NCBI GenBank assembly: GCA_003116995.1
Contig: BDSL01000069.1
Location: 248,001 to 312,000, forward strand
Length of the DNA: 64,000 nt
Source of the DNA: Yamagishiella unicocca
Lineage: Eukaryota > Chlorophyta > Chlorophyceae > Chlamydomonadales > Volvocaceae
Direction of reading: 5' to 3'
Both the position numbers and the translations under genes were made by a program. Below are positions 22,461 through 33,000 of this stretch, one piece after another (position 1 is the stretch's first letter; every line of letters starts with the position of its first letter). The notes under the pieces were generated by a model. It was not told where the DNA came from. It saw only the letters and a program-made list of their open reading frames with translations, and did not search any database.

Positions 22461-25400
22461 ATGGCCGCCGCCGACGGGAATGGCTGTTCCCAGGCTCTGG
22501 TCAGACAATTTACGGCTAATTCGTTGCAGTTGACCACGTCATCGAAGCGACCATGTATTCGGGAGTGTCTTTCCTTGGGACTTTGACCGCCTTCAGCCCC
22601 GGCCTAACCCCTCTACTCCCCAGCTGCCATCCGATTTCGCATATTGCCCACATCCACCTCACAACAGCCAAGCGCCGCAGCTGCTTGGCTGTCCCATATC
22701 TTAACCCAGCGCCCCCAAACCCCTGCCTGTCCCCTCACCCCAGACCGGTACGAGGCCCAGGCCGGCCGCTACTGGGACCTCTTTTACCGCCGCAACACCA
22801 CGAAGTTCTTCAAGGACAGGCACTACCTGCACAAAGGTGCGTCACACAGGTGTTCTGCAGGGGCAGGTCCACCAGATGTAAATCCCGCCCCCTCAGAGGA
22901 CGGCGGAAGTCGTACTCCCTGCCATCACTATCGACCTGGGTGTGTCACGAGTGTTTCGACGGCATCCCCCACACCCATCCCTCCCCCAACACGCATGCCA
23001 CACAACCACACACACACACACACACACACACACGCATACTCGTACGCCGCCGCCACTCCGACAGAGTTCCCGGACCTGGCCGCCGGGCCCGCAACGCTGC
23101 TGGAGGTGGGTTGCGGCGTGGGCAACACCGTCTTCCCCTTGCTGGAGGTGGGTTGCAGCAGCCGAGGGCCGGGGGCCGGGGGCCGGCTCCGCGGAGGAAG
23201 CGAGGTAGCGCTGATGCGGGGGCACGCACGCACGTGGGGGGCATTGCAGGCGAACAGGGAAGGGGAGGGCGGGCGCGTGGTTGGTTGCCAACGGGGGATG
23301 GCTATGCGCGGGCGGGCGGGCTATTGGACGCCGTGTCTCCTGTGTGCGGTCCTGGTCAGCACAGTCACGGCTATGTTCCACGGCGGCTGCGCCTCCACCC
23401 CGTCCCCATGCCCTCACCCGCTCCGGAGCGTTTACAAGGCTTCAAGCTCCCCTTCAGTTCTCTGCGCCGTTTCGGCGACCACCTCGCCCAGACACCCACT
23501 CGCTCCCCCGCCGTCGCCCTGCTCAAACGCCGCCACCAGATAAATCCTGCGCTGCGCATCTACTGCTGCGATTTCGCGGCCAGCGCGATAGAGCTTGTAC
23601 GGCAGAACCCGCTGTACGAAGCCAGCGGCGGCGCCGTACAGGGTTTTGTCGCGGACATCACATCTGACATGTTGGCTGCGCCGCAGTCGAAGGGCGGCTG
23701 CGGGGTCCCGGCGGGCGGGTGAGAGCTGGGAGAGTCGACTGGGGGGAGGGTGTGTGGGGTGTGGCAGGGGTATGGAATGATGGGGGTTTCTATAGGCGCG
23801 TCGGCTGCTGCTCGGCGGGCACGTACAGACCCTGCCTCTGGCCCCTGGCGTCGGTAATCCTGACATCTTACACCCGTCGTACACCTGACGCGCAGGTGCG
23901 ACCTGGCGACGATGGTGTTCGTACTGTCGGCCATTCACCCGCAGCGCATGGCGGCGGTAGGTGGTGGGAGGTGGGTCCGGGCGAGTTTGCTGTTCGTGAT
24001 GAGGGCGTCTAAAAATGAGTGTAGTCTATAAATGAGTGTACGGCGGCGGGGCGGCCTGAGGCCACCTGTCCTGCCCATTCGTGATCCGTGGCGTGCTTCG
24101 GGACATCCACGCTACCGCTGCTCCTCTGGTACTGATGGCACTGATGATACGGATGGCACTGATGATACGGATGGAACTGATGATACGGATGGCACTGATG
24201 ATACGGATGGCACTGATGATACGGATGGCACTGATGATACTATTGCTACGTATGCCGCTGGAGTGTATTTGGTCCCTTTGGTTATGTAGCTTCCCACCCA
24301 GAAATAATATACCAATGTAGCCATACATGGTGCTGCTACTGCTGCTACTGCTGCTGCTACTGCTGCTACTGCCACTGTAGGCGGTCCACAACGTGGCTAG
24401 CTGCCTGCGGCCGGGCAGCGGGAGGCTGCTCTTCCGGGACTACGCAGAGGGCGACCTGGCGCAGGTGGGGGAGGGGAGGGCACAAGGGCGCAATGGAAGT
24501 CCGCAGAGGGGCACACGGAGACTCCGCAGAAGGGTGCACAGAGATTCCGTAGAAGGGCGCACAGAGATTCCGTAGAAGGGCGCACGGGCATTCCGACAGC
24601 AGCTGAGGAGGTACGGTAGTGTGTTTCGGCCTTTGCGTGGAGTACCACAAACCGACCCCTGCCTTCGCCCGTCCCTCCCTTCCTTATGGTATCCTCCCCT
24701 GGAGCAGGAGCGCCTGGCGGGCGGCGACCGGCCCAAGAGGCTTGGCCACAACTTCTACGTGCGAGGGGACGGCACCCGGTGCTATTACTTTTCACAGGTA
24801 CGGCAACGTAGTGGCGGAGGTGCCCGGACGTGACGAGGGTTGAGCCCAGGTGCCTGAAAGCCATGAAAACCGCCCTCTCTCACCTACCCTTACCCTTCTC
24901 CCTGACCCCCACAACCCAAACGCGCCCCCCCCCACACACACACCGAAGCCTGCCACTCCTACCCCATCCGCCTCCCTCATCCCCCTCCCCGCGCATCACC
25001 GCCTCCCCGCCCGCTGCCCAGCCCGAGGTGTTGGCGCTGTTCGCCTCCGCCGGCTTCTCCTGCGACTCCCTCCACCTGCACGAGCGCACCGTCGTAAACC
25101 ACAAGCGAGACATCGCCATGGACCGGCGCTGGCTGCAGGTATGGGGGTACGGCACGGCACGGCGTTAGCACGCGTGCCGGTGGGTCGTGAGGATGACGAT
25201 GACAAACGTAGCCCCCCAGAACGGACAAGCACCGCGGGTGTCCCTGTCGGCTGTCGGGACGTTTTGCAAGGATTATTCAACCCGCTACCCAGCCCGGCCA
25301 TTGCTCCATAGTCACCGGTCCCGGTGGCCCTTCGTCCCCACGCCCTCACAGGCCATCTTCACCCTGCGAGAGCCCCGACCGCCGCCCATCCCGCTGGAGG

Positions 25401-28134
25401 CGCTGCTCGCGCAGCCACCACCCATGCACCTCCAACAACAACAACCGCAGCAGCAACAACCGCGCCAGCAACAGCCCGTGTTGCCAGATCAGGAGCCGCA
25501 GCGACCCCACAGCGGTGGCGGCGGCGGTGGCGGTGGCGACGGAGAGACCTCGGGTATGGACGTGGACGTGACACCTGTGACGTCACCGTCGGATGTCGCG
25601 CTGCTGATGCGCCTTGCGCCGGCGGCGATGTCCGTGTCCGCCGCAGCTCCAGCCGCTGGCTCGGAGGCGCCTCTGGCTAGTCCCTCGGGCCTCAGCGGGG
25701 GCAGCTGGCTAACTGGGGCGGCAGGGCGGCTGGCATCACACCTGGCAGCAGGTCCAGGTGGGTAAGAACAGCCGGGGTTCCATTCTCACTCCGAAACCCC
25801 CAACACATACCCGTTGGCGCTCCGAAACCCGCAGTCCATCCCCATCTCTGCCCTGAAATCTTCCACTCACCGGTATCTATATCCTGTTAACCACATCCTC
25901 GCCCCCCCTCCCGAAACCGGTACCGCAACTCATCTCCGCACCTCGCAGGCCTGCCCAGCGGCCGTGCGATGCTCCCCGATTCGCTGGACTCAGCTGACGA
26001 CCTCAGGGCCGAGCTGTCTCCAGCGCCGCACCACGACAACCACCATAACCACCACAACCACCATGACCGCCATGACCACCACCAAGGTTCGCATCTGCCT
26101 GTCGGCGTTTCTGAAGCCTGGCACCCGCAGCGGCCTGGCAGCGTGGGGCGCAGTGCCGGTGCTGGCGCTGGGGCCGGGACCGGTGATGGAGCTGTGGCGG
26201 GAGGTGGCGACGTGCAGATGGACTGCTCGTGGGAGGAGGCGGCGGCGGCGGCGGCGGCGCTGCAACGAGGGCGGCGGCGGTCTTCGAGCTGCGACGACGC
26301 GCCGCAGGGCGCCCAGGCAGTGGACGCCGGCGGCGGCGGCGGCGGGAGGTCACTGGAAAGCCAGCTGGAGGTGATGCGGGGGCCTCACCACCTCGCGTAC
26401 CTTCAAACCGCAAGCAGCAAACTGTGGGGAGGAAAACTGTGTAGACGTTGCTGCTGCTGCACCCGTGCGGCTGAAGCGGCGCTGCCATGGTTCCCACTGA
26501 TCCGACCCTACCCTCCCTGGTCCCACTGCTCCCGCCCCGCCTCCCGCAGGCCGAGTTCTTCGCCACCATCAGCCGGGACACGGCAGAGGTGCGTGGGGTG
26601 CTGGCTCAGTACGTCTGATCGGGTGTAGGGCATGGGCGTGAGGTCCTACGCAAATGTACATGGCGCGCGCCCCAGGCCTTCCGGACTGGACATCACCCGG
26701 CGTATGCGTGACGACCCGTGGGTCGTGCCGTCCGCTGCAGGTGGTGGCGGAGGAGGTGGCGGCTGCGGGCGCGGCCCTGGCCCGCGTGAGGCTGGTGGAC
26801 GTGGCGGATATGGCAGCGGCGCGTCTGGCGGCGGCGGCAGCGGCGGCGACAGCAGCCGCAGCAACGACGCCGCCGACGGCGACGGGGCCCGCTGGCGGCG
26901 GCAGTGCTGTCCTTGGCAGCTGGCCGGCGGCGGCGCCCCTGGCGCTGCAGCGGCTGGAGCAGCCGCCGGTGGAGGTGGAGGTGCCGGTGGCAGCTGGCGT
27001 CAGCTTCCGGTGTATGTGTGGGCTGTCCTCGAATGCAGGTGCGGCGCAACGTGCTACACCCCCCCCCCGCGGTGCTCGCAACGCAGTTCGGAACTACACG
27101 GCCTGGTTGTGGCTTGCAGCGGCTGCTCTTGTACCGTTCAGCTTCCTTCTCCTGTTTGCACCACACACGCACCCGTGTCGACAGCTCTTAAATTAAAATT
27201 GAAGCCATTGATGGGCCGGTGCTTACACCCCTGCCCTCCAAACTGGGTCCATGTGCGCACAGGCGGCCCCTTCGTCCCCCCCGCCACCCTCGCCCTCGCC
27301 CGCATCTTCCTGGCCTCGCCCCGACTGATGGCCGGCAGGTGTGCGCTACAGCTCGGACCCGCAAGGCCCTCGGCAGACGGCGCAGTAGCAGCGGCAGTGG
27401 CATTGGGCGTGGCGCCTACTGCGGCGGCCAGCACCAGCGCAGCAGCGGTCCTGCCCGCGATGGCCGCCGTACGCAGCTCCGCGCGGCGCGTGGTGGTTTC
27501 GGAGGCGGGGCGCGAGGGCCTTACGGCGGCGGCGGCCGACCTGCGGCGCAACGCCCACCTGGTCGTGGTTGAGAGGCTGCGGCTTGCGACCTTGGACTGG
27601 GCGGCTACTGCCGCCACCGGCCCCGCCGCGGCGGCGGCTACTGCTGCCACCGGCGCCGCCGGCTACACGTACGTGTCGGGAACTGTACGGCAGCTCCGCG
27701 ACGTCCTTCAGATGCAGCCCACCGGGTACGACATCGTATACTCGGCGGACCCGCTGGCGGAGCTGACCGCCGCCGCCGCCGGGTCGGCGGGGGAGGCGGC
27801 GGCGGCCGGGGAGGCGGCAATTGCCGCCGCGCGCGGTTTGTTTGAGGTGGCGGGGCAGTTGCTACTGCCGACCGGCGGGCCGGCGCAGCCGTTTGGGCCC
27901 GCGGTGCAGTCAACGGTGATGACGTCATTTCCGGGCCGGCTGCTGCTGCTGTGCTTCCCGGGCGCTTGGGCGGCGGTGCACGGCATGGGTTTCGCCGCCC
28001 TGGCGGCGGTGTGCGGCTGGGAGCTGCTGGTTCCGGAGCAGCTGGCGGAGTCGTTCGGCGTGGACGCGACGGCCGCGGCGGAGGTTGGGTGCACGGCCAT
28101 GGCCTTCCGACGGCGGGCTGTGGCGCCGCCTTGA
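22461..28134 (+). CDS. METTL2-type tRNA (m3C) methyltransferase fused to a second methyltransferase-like domain
   Basis: SAM-dependent enzyme of the METTL2/6/8 family, which makes 3-methylcytidine at tRNA position 32. Secure exons, all in phase: 22744-22836, 23065-23147, 23540-23718, 23896-23956, 24381-24464, 24708-24797, 25022-25138, 25352-25757, 25949-26370, 26550-26588, 26741-27038 and 27263-28134. A first exon at 22461-22554 is inferred from phase only; with it the protein is 945 residues. Domain 1 (to about 267) has FFKDRHYLHKEFPDL, SAM motif LLEVGCGVGNTVFPLL, YCCDFAASAIELVRQN, MVFVLSAIHPQRM and NFYVRGDGTRCYYFSQ, all diagnostic of METTL2. Residues 268-655 are Gln-, His- and Ala-rich linker. 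Residues 656-945 resemble Methyltransf_16 (METTL21/FAM86-like), with GPFVPPATLALARIFL and a degenerate SAM motif. Plant METTL2 homologues have a comparable second domain. Whether domain 2 is active is unknown. Confidence 0.88.
23007..23032. repeat. (CA)n microsatellite
   Basis: About thirteen CA dinucleotides lie in the second intron of the methyltransferase gene. Confidence 0.95.
24129..24241. repeat. 18-bp tandem repeat, about 6 copies
   Basis: Units of ACTGATGATACGGATGGC repeat with rare substitutions in an intron of the methyltransferase gene, followed at 24330-24376 by a GCTGCTACT-type trinucleotide-based repeat next to the acceptor. Confidence 0.93.
24480..24592. repeat. 23-bp tandem repeat, degenerate
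   Basis: Units of AGAAGGGCGCACAGAGATTC-type sequence repeat four to five times in the intron after 24464, the last two being nearly identical. Confidence 0.85.
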
Positions 28135-28546
28135 GAGAGGACGGGAGGGCGGGGGAGGGCGGTAGTAGTAATCGTTACAGTGTGCTGGGGAGCGGGAGTG
28201 ACCTGAACTACCGTGGATAGATCGGCGAAAGAACCTACATGAATTTGTTACAACGTCTTAAAACGTCACTATTATCAGCGGTTAACGAATGATTGCGTAC
28301 GCTACACCGGAAGGGAGGGCACAGGGAAGGTCGCGGTCGTTCGGGTCGTAAGGCGGCTTGGGCGTGATGCTGGTTCTGGCGAGTGAGCGGAGTGAAGGGG
28401 ACGGAGAGGATGTGGCAGGTAGGGGACTTTCGTGGAAGCAATGCTAGGCTTGTGGACAGGCGGTGTTTGGTGGTGCCGGGGCCGTGCGGCTGCATCGTTC
28501 CGTGGATTGTGTATTGGGTCGTGAGGACGTGAGTGTTGCCTGTTGT

Positions 28547-28579
28547 CTCAGGTAGGAGGCGCATCGCCTCCTACCTGAG
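28547..28579. repeat. Perfect 15-bp inverted repeat (hairpin)
   Basis: CTCAGGTAGGAGGCG and its exact reverse complement are separated by three bases (CAT). No T-run follows. It lies about 410 bases past the methyltransferase stop, so it may sit in the 3' UTR. Confidence 0.9.
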
Positions 28580-29121
28580 GCGTCCAAACTCGTACGTGGC
28601 GGTGAGCGAGTTCGTTTGCCGTGCATCGCCGTAAAAGTGACACGTTTGTGTTGACATTTTTTCGACAAATCGTCGAGAGAAGTCCTCGAGGATTCCTCGG
28701 CAAATCCTGAACAAGCCGTCGACAAGTCCCGACATGGCCGTGAAATAGCGATTACCAACAACCTGCGCCCACGCTCGGGTAGTCGTGTCAAGGCTTAAGG
28801 CTGGTCATGTCAAGACTTAAGGCTGGGTAGAGGACAAACTGGAGAAACCCACTTTGGACGGCGCGGGGTGGGATGAGGCGATGCCTTTGGTGACGCCGAC
28901 CCGGCCAGCCGCCGGGGCAGCGATCACCTGCCATACGCTTTGCCGCACGTACGGCCTAGCCATACGGCCAGCATGCATGTGGGGTACTTGTAGGCATGCC
29001 GTTTGCCGTACGTACGCAGGGCCATGCCCCATGCTGGGCGCGAGATGCCTATTCATACTGGTGTCCTCTAACTGGGAACCTGTGACTGTTGTGTTGCGGG
29101 CTCCATTATCCGATTCATCTC

Positions 29122-29216
29122 GGAGTCCAGATGGGGGGTTTCGAGGAAGACCTGTGGATGCGAGAAAACCGTTTAGGAAAGACGTTTGAGATACATGCTG
29201 GAGTCCAGATGGGGGG
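29122..29216 (-). mobile_element. Dispersed repeat R1, bracketed by 17-bp direct repeats
   Basis: The sequence GGAGTCCAGATGGGGGG occurs at 29122-29138 and again at 29200-29216. Between them lie 61 bases of the R1 family (TTTCGAGGAAGACCTGTGGA, then AAAACCGTTTAGG, then ATACATGCTGGA). This is what insertion of a small element with a long target-site duplication would leave. A chance tandem duplication is the alternative. Confidence 0.6.
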
Positions 29217-30065
29217 AAAGGGATCGGAAGCAGGAACACCGCAACTCCGCAAGGTGTATTTGCGTAATGCCGTTGCGTCAGGCGCACGTGAGACGTCGGT
29301 CTGCAACACAGCAAGGCTCCATTCGTTTCCGTATACCCTATCGAGCAGGAGATCAAAGATGCGGGGTGCTGCTGTCCTTACAGGATGCGCCACGCAAGGG
29401 CGGGCAGCCAGTACTGGGTCAGGGCCCGAAGGCGCGGCTCCGAAGCCCGACCCTCGCATCAGATCCTCAGTCGACCGGAAGGACCCCGAACCCCGCCTCG
29501 AATCTTCAGTCCACCGACAGGAGAATACAGTGTACGCAAGAAGAGCGAAAAGCGCATCCGTGAAGACGCTGATATGAGTTGGCTACTGTCGAACTGCCCG
29601 CCTCTGTCAGAAGAGATGCACCACCTAATTGAAAACGCCATACTCGGCGGGACACCGTGCACCAAGGCCAAGGAACGGTTACTGCTACCGAACGCTGTGT
29701 CGGCCGCCACCAAATAAACGGACGCACCCAGTTCCCGGCCAATCGACACAACAACACTGTTCCCTTTCCTCCCCCCACAGGGTTTTCCTTGGACCCCCCC
29801 TACCACTACAGCTCTTCCTCACCCCACCACGAAATAAATGTTCACCGCAGAGGCGGTAACTATATCAGCACGGTACGTCGCACCCGGGTGCGATACGGTC
29901 GTACTCGGCTCAGAACAACAGGAGGGAGCAGCCAGCAGCTGCCATCGGGGGGCAGGGCAACCGACCTCATGGCACGTGCCGAGCGCCGGCCAACCCAACA
30001 AGCGGCATCCCCTTACGGTATTAAGCGGCGGCAGAGCTGATAGGCAGCATCATCCCGCGTCTCGC

Positions 30066-33000
30066 TCACGCCAGCAGCATCGACTTCCTGAACTGGTCAA
30101 TGCGGGTCTGCAGGTCCTGCATCTGCGCGATCATCTGGCCCAGCCGCTGCCGCATGTCGGCAGCCATCTGCAGCCCCGAGTCGGCCTCTGCGGACTGAAG
30201 CATGGACCGGAACTGGGACATGGAAGCCTGCGACAGCGGGCGACCGCGATGACTTAGTTAGCCAGCAAGCAGTGCACCCGAAGTGTGGATGTGACTACGC
30301 GCCTTCCTATCAATCAACGACCGCGAGTCCACTACTCCTCAATTTCATAGGTATCGCACAGCCCGCCGGGACCGATCCGCTGGGAGCCCCTCCGCTTCCC
30401 TCGGCTCAGGGACTACATCCCCTGCCGCCTACCCAGCGTGGATTCGCGATTCATACACACCTGCATCATGTCCAGGCCCTGCTTCTGGACCTTGGCCGCC
30501 TGCGACGCCAGCGGCCCCCCCTTGGCCTCCAGCGCATCCAGTCCCGACGACAGCCGCGAGATGGCGCCCGCCAGAGCGTCCATGGACATGCCGTACCGGG
30601 CGCCCACCACATTGGTGAAGGCGGAGGCGCCGGCGGAGGCCATGTTGCTGAGGGCACCCACCTGGGGGTCCAGGTGCGTGCGGGTGGCCGTACGGTACGG
30701 GAGTTGGGCGACAGTTAGCTGGTCGGCGGGGCGCGGTGTCGGGCGCGGTGGTTTGCGTCGGTGCGGGTGCGGGTGCGAGTGCGGGTGCGGGTAATTACAA
30801 TATTGCCACCCTCCCGGCCTATTCGTTCGCACGGCCTCTCCTCCATTCCCGACGGGGCAGCGGAAGTCACCCCCCAAGGCCTAAGGTTCATTTCGTCCGC
30901 CCTCCACAGCAGCTCACACTCGGAGTCCCTACCCGGGCCTTGTATGCACCCAGCAGCGTCTGCACGCTGTTCTGCGCGTCCTTGTACATGCCGTTGGCCA
31001 CGCTGCGCATGCCCTCGGCGGCGGTGTTGATGCGCTTGATCGCGGGACCCATCAGGGCGGAGGCGGCGGAGCCGTCCAGCAACCGCATGCCCGACAGCTG
31101 CGGGGCAGCGCGAGGTGAGATGGGGGGCGTTGGAGAGTGAGGGAGTGTAAGGAGCCGGTGAACACCTGTACACGGTATGTATGTGGTGAGGAACTGTGGA
31201 AGGGTGGGTAGCGTAGAGACACGTGTTGGCCCGTACGAGGCAAAGCATTGGATAGGCTAGGAAACGACAAGCGTTGAATGTCTGCTATAATGTGCCTGTA
31301 GGAGAGGACTCGGTCGGCGGACGAAACACGAGTTACAGCCGTGGGTGGGTGGGGGCCAAGAAGCCGCAGCCGCACTAGGAGCAGCCGGCGGTTTATGGGG
31401 GGTGGCATGAAAACCGCTGACGCGAAAAGGACAGGATAGTTGGCGCATGGTCGGCGGACACCTGGGGGGGGCTACCAGTAGCGCCCACCTGGCTGGTAAC
31501 CGCCCTGGCGGCGGCTTGCATCGCCTCCAAGGCCGTCACGATCTGGTCCGCCTGGGACTTCAGGTTGGAAGAGGTAAGCGAGGCGGCGGTCTGGCGGGCG
31601 GGCGAGGAGCGGGAGGAGATGCACGGGGTGAAGCGTGTGGGAGGGAGGCCGTGCGAGCGCTGTTGGGGCCAGGCATTTCCGTTCTTTCCGCTTGTACGCT
31701 GTTACCGTAACTACAGCGCCTCTGTTGCTATAAGTAGGTCTGGGCGTCAGATGCTGCCCGTGTCACCCAGCTCGATCGCTCCCATCCCTGCCCCTGCCCA
31801 GCAACCGATATCCCAAGCCGAAGCCCCTGTCCCCCACTGCCTCTTCGTCCTCCCCACCTCAATACCTGCCGGCATCGCCGACCCCGCCCGCCCCCACACA
31901 CCACCCCTCGAGCACCTGCACCGCCCACCTGCATCGGCCCCAAAGCCCCTATACGGCCCCCCAAATACACACTCCCCCCTCCCCTCTCCCCCCTCCCCGC
32001 TCCCCCCTCCCGCCCACCTGCACCGCCCGGACGTACGCCGCCACCTGGTCCTCCACCAGCTGCTGCCGCAGGTCGCTGCTGGCGGCCGCGTACTGCGCCA
32101 GGCCGGCGGTGGAGGCGCGAGCGTACCCCTGCATCGCGTTGCTGTAGTCGGTGGCTGAGGCCACCTGGGCGCCCAGGGAGCTGCGCATGGCGGAGGAAGC
32201 GCGGCCGGCTACGTTGGCGGCGGAGGCGAGGCCGCCGGCTGCGAGGGGAGTTTTCGAGGAAGACCCGTGGATGCGAGGAAAACCGTTTAGGAAAGAGGGG
32301 ACAGGGGAGGGGAGGGGTGGGGCGTAGGGAAGTAAACGGGTGAATTGAGTAAGTGGAGAAATGGTGGGGAGAGGGGAGAGCGGGGTGCGGAGGGGGGGAT
32401 GCGTGGGTCTTGGATAGATGTGCGGGAGATAAGGCGCGGATGGGATATCAGCAGGCAACAGCAGGCGCCCATCTAAACCCCGCATCAGCACCTGGGAGTC
32501 CCCCCCCAACCCCCCGCGCACCCGAGGTGGTCAGCGCCTTCTTGATGCTGTTGCCGCCGAAGGGCATCATTTCGATCAGCTTGTTGCTGTGGTCCAACCT
32601 AGGGGGGCGTTTGGAGGGTAGGGGGGATGGAGGAAGGAGGTTAGGGAAGGCGGAATCTTGAGGCAAACGGGTTGCCGCAACTAGATCAGTGACACCAAGC
32701 CCCTGCAAACCCCGCCCCAATCCCCGGCCCTGGCCGCTACGCACCCCCCCCCCGCCCCCACGAGCCTTCCTCGAATCCCCGCCGCCCCCGTTTCCTACTC
32801 GACTTTCCTATTCAGCGCCGACCCACGGGTCCTCCTCTTCTGTCCCCACCCCCCGGGGTTGAGACCCCACCTGAATCCGTTGGGCATCAGCGAGGAGAAT
32901 GTGGCGGGCCGGTCAGCCAGGGAGCGGAAGGCGGACTGCGCCATCGTGGTGACGTCAGCGGCGAGAGGCGACAGGGGGGAGGAGGCCAGGAGGCCAGCTC

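Larger units (their letters stand above)
28135..30065. other. Convergent intergenic region, methyltransferase and P-domain gene
   Basis: About 1.9 kb between two stop codons. It contains a perfect hairpin (28547-28579), an R1 repeat with flanking duplication (29122-29216), and only weak ORFs. One short frame, ATG at 29574 to the TAA at 29717 (47 residues, MSWLLSNCPPLSEEMHHLIE), has an ordinary amino-acid composition but no recognised relatives. Confidence 0.5.

Noticed and set aside
22553..23722. 389-codon ORF overlapping the methyltransferase
   Set aside because: Family conservation and phase show that only 23540-23718 is coding in this frame. The rest is intron or the wrong frame of other exons.
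26632..28134. 500-codon ORF
   Set aside because: Only 27263-28134 is an exon in this frame. The upstream part crosses introns and another exon read in a different frame; openness is due to high GC.
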